Notes: generated by a model not told the origin, from the letters alone. Shown: positions 1 through 6,582, counted from the first letter of the stretch. The stretch is DNA of 7,732 bases from Candidatus Omnitrophota bacterium (GCA_016177145.1 JACOVV010000121.1:1-7732); one strand, 5' to 3'. Made by a program: numbers and translations.

Positions 1-1271
1 AGCTCATGCGCAACCCCGGCTCCCAATTGCCCTACCGCCGCCAGTTTGCCGGCTTTCAATAAGTGCTCTTGCGCTTCCTTGAGTTTCCTCGTCCTCTCCT
101 CGACGCGCTGCTCCAGAATCTGGCTCCACTCCTCCAGGTCCTTCTTCGCCTGTTGTAACTGGTCCCTTTCCTGGCGAAGCTGTCCATAGAGCGCCACGTT
201 TTCCATTCCTATTCTCACCTGACTGCCCAGAATAGTCAAGAGCTCTAAATCATCCAATGTCATGGCGTCGTAGACGACTCTTTTGCCGGCGATCAAGAAC
301 TCTTGTTCCCGAAGCGGGACAATAATCGCTGAAGTACAACCCCACAGTTCTTCTATCTGTTTTTCTTGTTGGCTCGTGATCAAGACCGCTTTGCCCTGTT
401 CCATGATTTTCGATAAAAACGCCCCGCCGCGCTCTTCTATTTTCTCCACTTCTTGAACAGTCAGCCCGACATGAATTTCCAAGAGAAGACGCCCCCCTCT
501 CATCTGAGCGATCAATCCTCGGTCATAATCTAATCTCATGATCAGAGATTCAATCACCAATTTCATTAGTTCCTTAATCTCGTGCGTCTTACCGATCATT
601 TCGCTGATCGCCTGCAAAACGGAAAACCCGCTTACTTTCCTCGAGAGTTTTTCTTCTTTCTGACTGAGCTCCAGATTGGCCCGAATCACCATTTTTGCGT
701 GATTTTCCAGATCCGTCCTAATCCGCCTTAACTGGTTTCGCTCGCCAAGAAGCGTTTGACAAAGCTCGACGTTTTCCAGAGCGGCCGCCAGCTGAATCCC
801 CAGCGTGTTGATAAGCTCCGCGTCATCGGGCGTGAGCGGATCATTTGGAAGGGTTTTCCCCGCCAAGAGAAACCATTGCCCCCTGATAGGAACTGCGGCC
901 ATTGATGCGCAATGAAACAAGCCCTCGATTTCTTTTCTCTGGGGAGATTCTGCCGGCCAGTAAACCCTTTGGTCTTTCTGGAACAATTGCGTGAAGAATG
1001 GAGCGGCTGTCTGTTGGATATTATTTAGTTCGTCCTCAGAAAATCCGCCTTCCTCTTTAACGAAGAAGGCGGATTCTTCTTTTTTGCATCCTACCAGCAA
1101 AACACGGTGGTAATCGAACTTTTCGATCAAAGAACGCACGACAAATTTGAGAAGCGGCTCCACTTCATGGGTTTTGGCTATAACTTCGCCCACCTCACGG
1201 ATGGCTGCCAGACCCTGCGATCGCTCCTCTTGGCTCGGCAACTTGCGTTGCCCCATTAGCCCCATTTTCAT
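1..1271 (-). CDS. Soluble tandem-GAF sensor histidine kinase, 3' part cut off by the window edge
   Basis: The frame is open from an ATG to the left edge with no stop (my own translation, 423 residues from this start). Numbering below is from the upstream in-frame ATG at 1283 (427 residues). Two homologous GAF-like units are visible, about residues 25-185 and 220-385. Both carry the same marks: a KTHE..PLL/ELM helix, a FDYHR/LDYDR strand, a PIRGQWFLLAGK/PLREQEFLIAGK strand and a closing LENVELCQTLL/MENVALYGQLR helix. A coiled coil follows (about 370-412), then AVGQLGAGVAHE, the HisKA H-box, with the phospho-acceptor His at 426; the catalytic ATPase domain must lie outside the window. There is no signal peptide or membrane segment, so a cytosolic kinase sensing a small ligand or redox state through GAF is inferred; the ligand is unknown. 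I prefer ATG 1271 because GGGAG lies 5 bases upstream; ATG 1283 has no good Shine-Dalgarno. It follows the FIST gene by 10-22 bases, so the two are probably co-transcribed. Confidence 0.9.
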   Translation of the reverse strand, partial: MKMGLMGQRKLPSQEERSQGLAAIREVGEVIAKTHEVEPLLKFVVRSLIEKFDYHRVLLVGCKKEESAFFVKEEGGFSEDELNNIQQTAAPFFTQLFQKDQRVYWPAESPQRKEIEGLFHCASMAAVPIRGQWFLLAGKTLPNDPLTPDDAELINTLGIQLAAALENVELCQTLLGERNQLRRIRTDLENHAKMVIRANLELSQKEEKLSRKVSGFSVLQAISEMIGKTHEIKELMKLVIESLIMRLDYDRGLIAQMRGGRLLLEIHVGLTVQEVEKIEERGGAFLSKIMEQGKAVLITSQQEKQIEELWGCTSAIIVPLREQEFLIAGKRVVYDAMTLDDLELLTILGSQVRIGMENVALYGQLRQERDQLQQAKKDLEEWSQILEQRVEERTRKLKEAQEHLLKAGKLAAVGQLGAGVAHE

Positions 1272-1293
1272 GGATTCTCCCATCGCGCTTTTC

Positions 1294-2487
1294 TTATTCT
1301 CCAATGGCTAGAATCACCATCGTTTCGTTGCAGAACTGGCTCTGGCAATTCTTGCCGATAAACCCTGTCAACGGAGCCTGTTCTCCATAAGTGTAGAACC
1401 CAAGCAAATCTGCCTGTGTCCCCAATGTCGATCGGATGGCGTCGATTTCCTCTCCCACATGCTCACCCAGAACCTTATTACGGGCAATACAGTTGAAGAT
1501 CAACGCGAACCGCGGCTTAGGGCATCCCTCTAACGCTTGTTGGGCCGCTACCTTAGCAGCTTGAATCGCCTGCTCTTTCCCTCCAATCATCAGAGTCACC
1601 TGGCTCCCCTGCGGCACTTCAGCAGCGCAGACAAGCGAACCATCCTCTTTGACCGTGATGGGGTCCCGGATCAGATACTCCGCGGCGCCCGGCAGCGTAA
1701 TCCCCAACGGGTAGACAATCGCCATACGCGCCAACGGTTCCGCTCTGAGTTCTTCCGCTTTCTTCCCAAAATATTCTTCATAGATACTGACCGCCGGCTT
1801 GCCGTCAATTTCCTGAAGAAGATTCCCCTGTGAGCGCGTCGCTTGATGAGCTTCGCCAATCGGCATCCAGCCATGCCGGACACCGATCCCAAAGCGAATA
1901 TCTCCGTCGAACAAAATTCCGGGAACTACACCTGAGAGGACCTGGTCATCATAATACTGGAAGGTCTTCTGGAACAAGAAATCGTCCCCGGCAGACCCCC
2001 CTACGATCGGGAATCCTTCTCCAATAACCTCTTGCACCCCCCGGACAATGTCCGCGCCGTTCCCCGCAAGACCGTCAGGAAACGTAGCCAATACCTTACC
2101 TCGGCTATGCCATCTCTCCTGATGCGCCTTCAGAACTTCGCGAGCCACTTCTCTCCCCGCTTCTCTCGCGTCGTTGGCAATACCTTTGCCTAACCCGATA
2201 CTCCACCGCAGTGCATCCGATTTGACCGCCATGACAGCGACTGTTTTGCGCTCAGGCCCCTCCGTGGTGATGTTTCCCGCGTCACTACAGCCTAGAAGAG
2301 TCGCTTTCCCTGTCACGGACCGAATTCCTTTGACAACTTGTTCTTGATTGTACTTCACTGAAGAGAAGGCAAGCACTAAATCCGCGCTCTGTTGCCCCAT
2401 TTTTTGGAGCGCCTTTTGCGCCGCTTCTTTGCCTGCCAGAAAGGAATCTAACTGCTTGCTGGATCCAGTTCCTGTCTGCATTGCCAT
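1294..2487 (-). CDS. FIST N- and C-domain signal-sensing protein
   Basis: This 397-residue protein has the two-part FIST layout: FIST_N about residues 35-215 and FIST_C about 225-385. Visible family marks are GCSDAG (66-71), GGSAGDD (163-169), GVRHGW (202-207), FNCIARNKVLG (331-341), GFYTYGEQAP (363-372) and the final C..QFCNET strand (381-389). FIST is described as a sensory domain, thought to bind small ligands such as amino acids, often encoded near histidine kinases or methyl-accepting proteins; its biochemistry is poorly known. There is no signal peptide or membrane segment, so it should be cytosolic. The start is supported by AAGGGGG six bases upstream of the ATG at 2487; a second ATG two codons on is less well spaced. 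The tandem-GAF kinase gene starts 10-22 bases after its stop, which suggests that FIST supplies or modulates the input to that kinase (inference). No convincing promoter was found; transcription may begin in the AT-rich stretch 2500-2560. Confidence 0.92.
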   Translation of the reverse strand: MAMQTGTGSSKQLDSFLAGKEAAQKALQKMGQQSADLVLAFSSVKYNQEQVVKGIRSVTGKATLLGCSDAGNITTEGPERKTVAVMAVKSDALRWSIGLGKGIANDAREAGREVAREVLKAHQERWHSRGKVLATFPDGLAGNGADIVRGVQEVIGEGFPIVGGSAGDDFLFQKTFQYYDDQVLSGVVPGILFDGDIRFGIGVRHGWMPIGEAHQATRSQGNLLQEIDGKPAVSIYEEYFGKKAEELRAEPLARMAIVYPLGITLPGAAEYLIRDPITVKEDGSLVCAAEVPQGSQVTLMIGGKEQAIQAAKVAAQQALEGCPKPRFALIFNCIARNKVLGEHVGEEIDAIRSTLGTQADLLGFYTYGEQAPLTGFIGKNCQSQFCNETMVILAIGE

Positions 2488-2559
2488 AAACTACCCCCTT
2501 GTTTATCCCCACTATCTGGGCTCAATTAGTAAGTTTACCATATAAAAAGAAAAAAGATA

Positions 2560-2618
2560 GGGGCCAGGCCCCTAATTATCTAACTCGATTTAATTCAGAT
2601 AATTAGGAGCTTGGCCCC
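2560..2618. repeat. 59-base palindromic element with 22-base arms (REP/MITE-like)
   Basis: Arms 2560-2581 and 2597-2618 are inverted copies matching at 20 of 22 positions around a 15-base AT-rich spacer. The outer part is GGGGCCaGGCCCC-like and the inner part is TAATTATCT/AGATAATTA. It starts five bases after the U-tract of the 6S RNA gene. Read on the minus strand it is followed by a T-rich run (2536-2558), so it could act as a second terminator between 6S and the FIST gene. The left arm contains its own short palindrome, AGGGGCC/GGCCCCT. Such GC-capped palindromes are typical of dispersed REP-type repeats; whether it is repeated elsewhere cannot be seen here. Confidence 0.75.
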
Positions 2619-2622
2619 ATAT

Positions 2623-2633
2623 AAAAACCCCGC
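2623..2633 (-). terminator. Intrinsic terminator formed by the 6S RNA closing stem
   Basis: On the minus strand GCGGGG (2633-2628) is followed at once by five T (2627-2623). GCGGGG pairs with CCCTGC at the RNA 5' end (2804-2799, one G-U pair), so the base of the long closing stem plus the U-run makes a Rho-independent terminator. The 59-base palindrome just downstream may back it up. Confidence 0.6.
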
Positions 2634-2805
2634 TTGTGCCGTGTGATTAGCTCAATTCTGAACCTGTTTTATGAACAGGTGGGAACCGCTCTCTTGTTTC
2701 CTGCTTTCCGCACACGGCGGACATGCATTCCGCTAGAGAAGTTTAGCTCCCGTATAGGGTACTGTTGGCCAGAATTGATCTGCTCAACCACGAACACTGC
2801 AGGGT
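2623..2805 (-). ncRNA. ssrS: 6S RNA (regulator of RNA polymerase holoenzyme)
   Basis: 6S RNA mimics an open promoter and sequesters sigma70-type RNA polymerase in stationary phase. The region folds on the minus strand as one long interrupted rod of about 183 bases, the usual 6S length. The closing stem pairs CCCTGC (2804-2799) with GCGGGG (2633-2628), GTGTT with GGCAC, GTGGTT..AGC with GCT.AATCAC, and TCAATTCTG (2779-2771) with CAGAATTGA (2660-2652, perfect). A large central bubble follows; its 3' side holds hairpin ACCTGTT/AACAGGT (2680-2674 and 2668-2662), the position where E. coli has its CACCTTGAAC hairpin. The distal arm pairs GGGA with TCCC and TCTCT with AGAGA. The tip reads GCATG, stem TCCGC/GCGGA, 5-base loop, AAGC (2726-2703), the same layout as E. 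coli GCATG, CTCGG/CCGAG, 5-base loop, AAGC. There is no reading frame here. The identification is from structure and my memory of the E. coli sequence; a covariance-model search was not run. Confidence 0.85.
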
Positions 2806-2811
2806 AATTTT

Positions 2812-2841
2812 AGTCTACCGCTAGAGGCCGTTTAAAGACAA
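2812..2841 (-). promoter_or_regulatory. Sigma70-type promoter for the 6S RNA gene
   Basis: On the minus strand TTGTCT (2841-2836, -35-like, 4 of 6) and TAGACT (2817-2812, -10-like, 4 of 6) are 18 bases apart and place transcription start near 2805, exactly where the closing stem of the 6S RNA begins. An overlapping alternative -10, TAAAAT (2812-2807), would start a few bases later. The -35 begins 12 bases after the pheT stop codon, so the RNA could be made from its own promoter and also by read-through from pheT; I see no terminator between them. Confidence 0.5.
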
Positions 2842-2853
2842 GAGGAAAATGAT

Positions 2854-4920
2854 CTACCGAACCTTTGCCCCAAGCCGCTCCATCAGCCCTTGTGCGACTT
2901 GTTGATGCACATGATTGATTTCTTCATCAGTGAGTGTCCGGTCGGGGGCACGGTACTCTAGCGAAAAGGCGAGACTTTTATTGCCGGAAAAAATCTGTTT
3001 TCCTTGGTAATAATCAAACAATTGGATACTTTCCAGTAATTCCTTTCCTTTTTCTCTGATTACTGCCATAACCTGGGCGGCGGGGACAGCTTCTTTTAAC
3101 TCCAAAGCGATATCGCGGCGGACAGAGGGGAACTTTGGCAAAGGACGATAACGGGCAGTTTCCTTCCCCGCGTGTTTAAAAAGCTTTTCGACTTCTAATT
3201 CCGCGACGAACACCGGTTTCTCAATGTCAAGCGTTGATAAAAGTTTGGGAGCGATCTGCGCGGCAATCCCGAGAATCTCTCCTTGATGATAAACCTCCGC
3301 GGCCGATTCCTCAATGGCCCATGGAAGTGAAGCGCGTTCCCATTGAATTCCCTGAAATTTTAATCCGGACAATATCGCCTCGATTGCGCCCTTTAAATCC
3401 CCCCATTGATATTCTTCTTCTTTATTCTGCCAATGACGAGGCTGATCTCCCCCAAGAAGAAACCCCAATTTTAATGATTCCCTCGGGTGTCCTTTCGATA
3501 AAGAATACGTATGGGATAATTCAAATAACCTGACGCCGCTCCGTTGGTGGAAGAAATTTCTCTGTGCCGCTTGAGTCAATCCTATGACTAGTGTGGGCCG
3601 CATCCATTCCTGCTCTTCGCTCAAGGGATTCTGAATCTTGCCTAAATCAGATCGTCCTGCTTGCCCAAACGTCTTAAGCGCCGTATGACTGGTGAGACTG
3701 TGCGTCCGCGCTTCATCATACCCCAGTCCCGCTAACCGCCTGCGAAGATCTCTTTGAAATTCTAATAACGGAGAGGGCCCTATGGTTGTTTCTCTCATTG
3801 CCGGCAGTTGAGATGGGATTTTATCATAGCCATGAACCCGCGCCACTTCCTCAGCCAAGTCAATTTCTTCCTTTATATCTTTACGGAACCCAGGTACAGC
3901 GACTCCCAATTCCTGCTTTCTGCCCCTTGCTTTTTGACCCTTTTTTGAAATTGAAAAACCAAGTCCAGAAAGACAATTTTGCACCTGCTTCTGCGTGATG
4001 CCCCCCCCTAAGAGATGCTGAACTCTGTGCACATTGAGAACAATCTTTCGTTCCTGGCTGGTTTTCTTCCCGGCATCCACCCGGGGGCCTATTTTTTGCG
4101 CACCGGCAAGCCGAGCTAAAAACTCCACCGCCCGGTCCGATCCAAGTAACACGCTTTCCAAAGGAATTCCCCGTTCAAAACGGTAAGAGGATTCACTCGC
4201 CAGTCCTAATCGCCGTGCCGTCCGCCGTACCAGCATTGGATCAAAGCAGGCGCTTTCCAAGAAGGTATTCCGTGTAGACTCGGTGACTTCTGTTTCTTTT
4301 CCTCCCATGACACCGGCAATAGCGACCGGGCGAATTTCATCCGCAATGACCAAATCCTGCGGCGTCAACTTACGGGTTATTCCATCAATAGTGATGATCT
4401 CTTCTCCCGCTTTGGCGAATCGAATATGAATCGTACTCCCTTGAAGCTTGTCTAAATCGAAGGCATGCAACGGCTGGCCTAATTCAAAGAGAACATAATT
4501 CGTGATGTCCACGACGTTGTTGATCGAACGTGTTCCCATAGCGGAAAGACGTTTGACCATTTCTTCTGGAGAAGAGGATACGTTGACTCCTTCGATCACC
4601 CGTCCGATGTAGCGGGGGCAGGCCTTGGCGTCGTGGATAAGAACCTTACAGTTGGAGAATGGGTTTTTTCTATTTTCCATTTTCCATTTTCCATTTTCTC
4701 TCAGTTTCTGTCTCGTCACCGCCGCCACTTCTCTTGCCACGCCATAGATGCTCAGCCAGTCGGGGCGGTTCGGCGTAATCTCCGCCTCGAAAACAACACC
4801 GCTTGCCGTTTCCTCGACCGCCTTCACCTCTAAGCCGGCCATCGTTAAACGATCGGCAAGCTCTGCCGGCGAAAGACGGATATTCACAAACTCCTTGAGC
4901 CACTCTAGTGGAATTTTCAT
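2854..4920 (-). CDS. pheT: Phenylalanine--tRNA ligase beta subunit, short form without the EMAP-type tRNA-binding domain
   Basis: PheT is the structural and editing subunit of the cytosolic (alpha-beta)2 PheRS, which charges tRNA-Phe. The N-terminal MKIPLEWLKEFV and MAGLEV (27-32) are standard. The protein then jumps to VVFEAEITPNRPDWLSIYGVARE (42-64), with no OB-fold/EMAP insertion. E. coli PheT has 795 residues and this one 688, a deficit of about the size of that domain. The B3/B4 editing region spans about 100-275 (CPRYIGRVIEGV, DITNYVLFELGQPLHAFD), B5 about 290-372 (EEIDLAEEVARVHGYDKIP), the catalytic-like core about 380-585, and the C-terminal FDX-ACB anticodon-binding domain about 590-688 (KFPSVRRDIALEL, SLAFSLEYR). 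Residues 75-86 (ENGKWKMENRKN) are encoded by a heptanucleotide repeat. The Shine-Dalgarno is weak, and a 136-base palindrome separates it from pheS, so expression may depend on mRNA structure or read-through. The frame is intact and the short form looks genuine. Confidence 0.96.
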   Translation of the reverse strand: MKIPLEWLKEFVNIRLSPAELADRLTMAGLEVKAVEETASGVVFEAEITPNRPDWLSIYGVAREVAAVTRQKLRENGKWKMENRKNPFSNCKVLIHDAKACPRYIGRVIEGVNVSSSPEEMVKRLSAMGTRSINNVVDITNYVLFELGQPLHAFDLDKLQGSTIHIRFAKAGEEIITIDGITRKLTPQDLVIADEIRPVAIAGVMGGKETEVTESTRNTFLESACFDPMLVRRTARRLGLASESSYRFERGIPLESVLLGSDRAVEFLARLAGAQKIGPRVDAGKKTSQERKIVLNVHRVQHLLGGGITQKQVQNCLSGLGFSISKKGQKARGRKQELGVAVPGFRKDIKEEIDLAEEVARVHGYDKIPSQLPAMRETTIGPSPLLEFQRDLRRRLAGLGYDEARTHSLTSHTALKTFGQAGRSDLGKIQNPLSEEQEWMRPTLVIGLTQAAQRNFFHQRSGVRLFELSHTYSLSKGHPRESLKLGFLLGGDQPRHWQNKEEEYQWGDLKGAIEAILSGLKFQGIQWERASLPWAIEESAAEVYHQGEILGIAAQIAPKLLSTLDIEKPVFVAELEVEKLFKHAGKETARYRPLPKFPSVRRDIALELKEAVPAAQVMAVIREKGKELLESIQLFDYYQGKQIFSGNKSLAFSLEYRAPDRTLTDEEINHVHQQVAQGLMERLGAKVR
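4671..4698. repeat. Heptanucleotide tandem repeat inside pheT
   Basis: Four consecutive 7-base units CATTTTC (plus strand; the first is TATTTTC) lie within the pheT frame and read GAAAATG on the coding strand. Because 7 is not a multiple of 3 the units are read in three phases, giving the unusual string ENGKWKMEN in a linker before the B3/B4 region. Gain or loss of one unit would shift the frame of an essential gene. Confidence 0.85.
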
Positions 4921-4943
4921 TTTCTATTCTTACCCTGCTGTAT

Positions 4944-5079
4944 AGGGCGCGAAATATGGTTTCCGAAAAAACGCGGTCTCGCACTCTCGTGCTCGCCGCT
5001 CTGGCTCTCGGAGCCGACCTGCCTTCGGCAGGTGCCCGGCTCCTCCGAGATGTTTTTCTGAAACCATATTTCGCGCCCT
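4944..5079. repeat. 136-base palindromic MITE-like element between pheS and pheT
   Basis: Terminal arms 4944-4963 and 5060-5079 are perfect 20-base inverted repeats (AGGGCGCGAAATATGGTTTC), extended inward by GAAAAAAC/GTTTTTC with one mismatch and one bulge. The interior carries a hairpin GCAC/GTGC (4981-4992) and a nested stem: TCTCGGAG (5006-5013) with CTCCGAGA (5043-5050), CCG with CGG, and ACCTGCC/GGCAGGT (5017-5033) around a 3-base loop. It fills nearly the whole pheS-pheT gap and has no meaningful ORF. The transcript would fold into one very stable rod just before the pheT start. I infer a non-autonomous mobile palindrome; copies elsewhere cannot be checked here. No clear target-site duplication is visible. 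Confidence 0.85.
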
Positions 5080-5087
5080 TCTGTCAT

Positions 5088-6110
5088 TTAGAACTGCTCC
5101 AAAAACCTCACATCATTCTCAAAAAACAACCGTATATCATCAATACCGTGTTTGAGCATCGCGATCCGCTCAATTCCCATGCCGAACGCGAAACCAGTGT
5201 ATTTTTTCGGATCGTAACCGACCGCGCGAAAAACATTGGGATGGACCATCCCCGCCCCCATGATTTCAAGCCACCCTTTACGTCCACAGACGCTGCATCC
5301 CTTCCCCTGGCATAGCAGACAGGAGACATCTACCTCGGCGCTCGGTTCCGTGAACGGAAAATAATGCGGACGGAACCGGATTTTCGTCTCTTTCCCGAAG
5401 AGCCGCTTGGCAAAAAGATCGAGCGCCCCTTTTAAATGCGCAAAGGTGACTCCCTGATCCACCAAAAGTCCTTCGATCTGATGGAACATAAATGAATGGC
5501 TCGCGTCCACGGCGTCGGGACGGAACACCTTTCCCGGCGCCACAATCGCCAGCGGCGGTTTTGCTTTCTCCATGATTCGAATCTGAACCGTTGAGGTCTG
5601 GCTCCGAAGAAGATATTTTCCCCCCTCTAAATAAAAAGTGTCGAAAGAATCACGAGAGGGATGATCGGCCGGAATGTTCAGCGCTTCAAAATTATACCTT
5701 TCCGTTTCGATCTCCGGTCCCTCCACGACGACAAAACCAATGCCCTCAAAAACTTCACAGACCTGCTCGATCACCTGCGTCAACGGATGAAGATGCCCAA
5801 TCGGTCGAGGGACGCCAGGGAGCGTGATATCAAAGGAGAATCGTCTGGAGAGACTCTGCGAGTTCAAACTCGTCTGTTTTTCTTGAAACGCCGCGGTCAG
5901 TGTTTGCTTGACGCGGTTAATTATCTCTCCGGCGGCAGGGCGGTCGGATTGAGGGATCTGTCCCATCTGAGCGGTGAACTCGGCCAGCTTCCCTTTTCGC
6001 CCAAGATACTGGACGCGAAGCCCCTCTAAAGCAACCGGCTCCGCGGCTTCCTGAATCTGCCGCAGAGCCTCTTGGCAAAGCTGTCCCACTTGTTCAATCA
6101 ATGGTTGCAT
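5088..6110 (-). CDS. pheS: Phenylalanine--tRNA ligase alpha subunit
   Basis: PheS is the class II catalytic subunit that activates Phe with ATP and transfers it to tRNA-Phe together with PheT. At 340 residues it is of normal length. The N-terminal coiled coil (about 1-85, with LRVQYLGRKGKL at 31-42) binds tRNA. Motif 1 is around HPLTQVIEQVCEVF (108-121), motif 2 is FRPDAVDASHSFMFHQIEG (196-214), the Phe pocket includes TEPSAEVDV (254-262), and motif 3 is GFAFGMGIERIAML (306-319) with Arg315. Ala308 sits where E. coli has Ala294, the usual small residue of the Phe pocket. A CxxC-x4-CxxC set (C264, C267, C272, C275) suggests a small zinc knuckle, as in many bacterial PheS proteins. The gene lies 24 bases after rplT. 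The Shine-Dalgarno is weak, so coupling to rplT is likely. There is no Phe-rich leader peptide like E. coli pheM. Confidence 0.97.
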   Translation of the reverse strand: MQPLIEQVGQLCQEALRQIQEAAEPVALEGLRVQYLGRKGKLAEFTAQMGQIPQSDRPAAGEIINRVKQTLTAAFQEKQTSLNSQSLSRRFSFDITLPGVPRPIGHLHPLTQVIEQVCEVFEGIGFVVVEGPEIETERYNFEALNIPADHPSRDSFDTFYLEGGKYLLRSQTSTVQIRIMEKAKPPLAIVAPGKVFRPDAVDASHSFMFHQIEGLLVDQGVTFAHLKGALDLFAKRLFGKETKIRFRPHYFPFTEPSAEVDVSCLLCQGKGCSVCGRKGWLEIMGAGMVHPNVFRAVGYDPKKYTGFAFGMGIERIAMLKHGIDDIRLFFENDVRFLEQF

Positions 6111-6134
6111 CGTTCATTCTGTAGAGACGAGTAA

Positions 6135-6500
6135 TTATTCGCCCTTACCTATGGTTTTTTTCGCGCGCTCGACCAATTGTTCAAATACCTTTGGGTCCTG
6201 GACCGCAATTTCTGCCAGCTGTTTCCGATCCAAGAGAATATTGGACCGCTTGAGCCCGTTGATAAATTGACTGTAGGTCAGGCCTAGTTCCCGAGCCAGC
6301 GCGTTGATTCTCGCCACCCAAAGCGATCGAAAATGACGTTTGCGCACCTTGCGATCCCGGTAAGCATAGCGCATTGCCTTGATGGTTGTTTCTTTCGCTC
6401 GCCGGTAAAGACGGCTTCGATTCCCCCACGCCCCTTTGGCTTTTTTGACCATCCGCTTGTGACGGCGGCGGGTATGAGGGCCTGCTGTGACACGTGCCAT
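6135..6500 (-). CDS. rplT: 50S ribosomal protein L20
   Basis: The 121-residue basic protein starts MARVTAGPHTRRRHKRMVKKAKG and continues with GNRSRLYRRAKETTIKAMRYAYRDRKVRKRxFRxLWVxRINAL, the L20 signature, then a C-terminal globular half (about 60-118, LTYSQFINGLKRSNILLDRKQLAEIAVQDPKVFEQLV). L20 binds 23S rRNA and is essential early in 50S assembly. In E. coli and Bacillus it represses its own operon by binding an rRNA-like mRNA site; I do not recognise such a site here. The start is well supported by AAGGAGG five bases upstream of the ATG. A CCCTG-rich repeat lies between it and rpmI, while pheS follows after 24 bases. Confidence 0.98.
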   Translation of the reverse strand: MARVTAGPHTRRRHKRMVKKAKGAWGNRSRLYRRAKETTIKAMRYAYRDRKVRKRHFRSLWVARINALARELGLTYSQFINGLKRSNILLDRKQLAEIAVQDPKVFEQLVERAKKTIGKGE

Positions 6501-6523
6501 TATTGCCTCCTTATTCTAATGTC

Positions 6524-6577
6524 CAGGGTACAGCGTTCAGGGTACACATGAACCCTGTCCCCTGACCCCTGCACCCT
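6524..6577. repeat. CCCTG-rich inverted/direct repeat between rpmI and rplT
   Basis: Direct copies of CAGGGTAC occur at 6524-6531 and 6538-6545, followed by CCCTG units in the opposite sense. CAGGGT (6538-6543) can pair with ACCCTG (6552-6557), TCAGGG (6537-6542) alternatively with CCCTGA (6560-6565), and AGGGT (6525-6529) with ACCCT (6573-6577). It looks like a degenerate short dispersed repeat inside the operon, just upstream of the rplT ribosome-binding site. A role in regulating L20 translation is possible but unsupported. Confidence 0.5.
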
Positions 6578-6582
6578 ATTTC

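Noticed and set aside
1..1271. Non-coding or broken gene at the left edge
   Set aside because: Translation of the minus strand from 1283 gives an uninterrupted frame ending in the H-box His at the edge; the gene is only cut by the window.
2638..2718. Plus-strand structured RNA based on the GCCGTGTG/CACACGGC pair
   Set aside because: The minus-strand reading explains the region better: 6S-like apex, U-tract at the 3' end and promoter boxes at the 5' end.
4671..4698. CRISPR-like or frameshifted segment in pheT
   Set aside because: The 7-base units are contiguous with no spacers, and the pheT frame stays open with good homology on both sides.
4908..5315. 135-codon plus-strand frame across the pheS-pheT gap
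   Set aside because: It is mostly antisense to pheS and the palindrome, has no family resemblance and no good ribosome-binding site.
5661..6029. 122-codon plus-strand frame
   Set aside because: Antisense shadow of pheS; composition follows the opposite strand.
6094..6117. Small minus-strand frame MNDATID overlapping the pheS start, as a possible leader peptide
   Set aside because: It has no Phe codons, no ribosome-binding site and no attenuator hairpins, so it is not a pheM-like leader.
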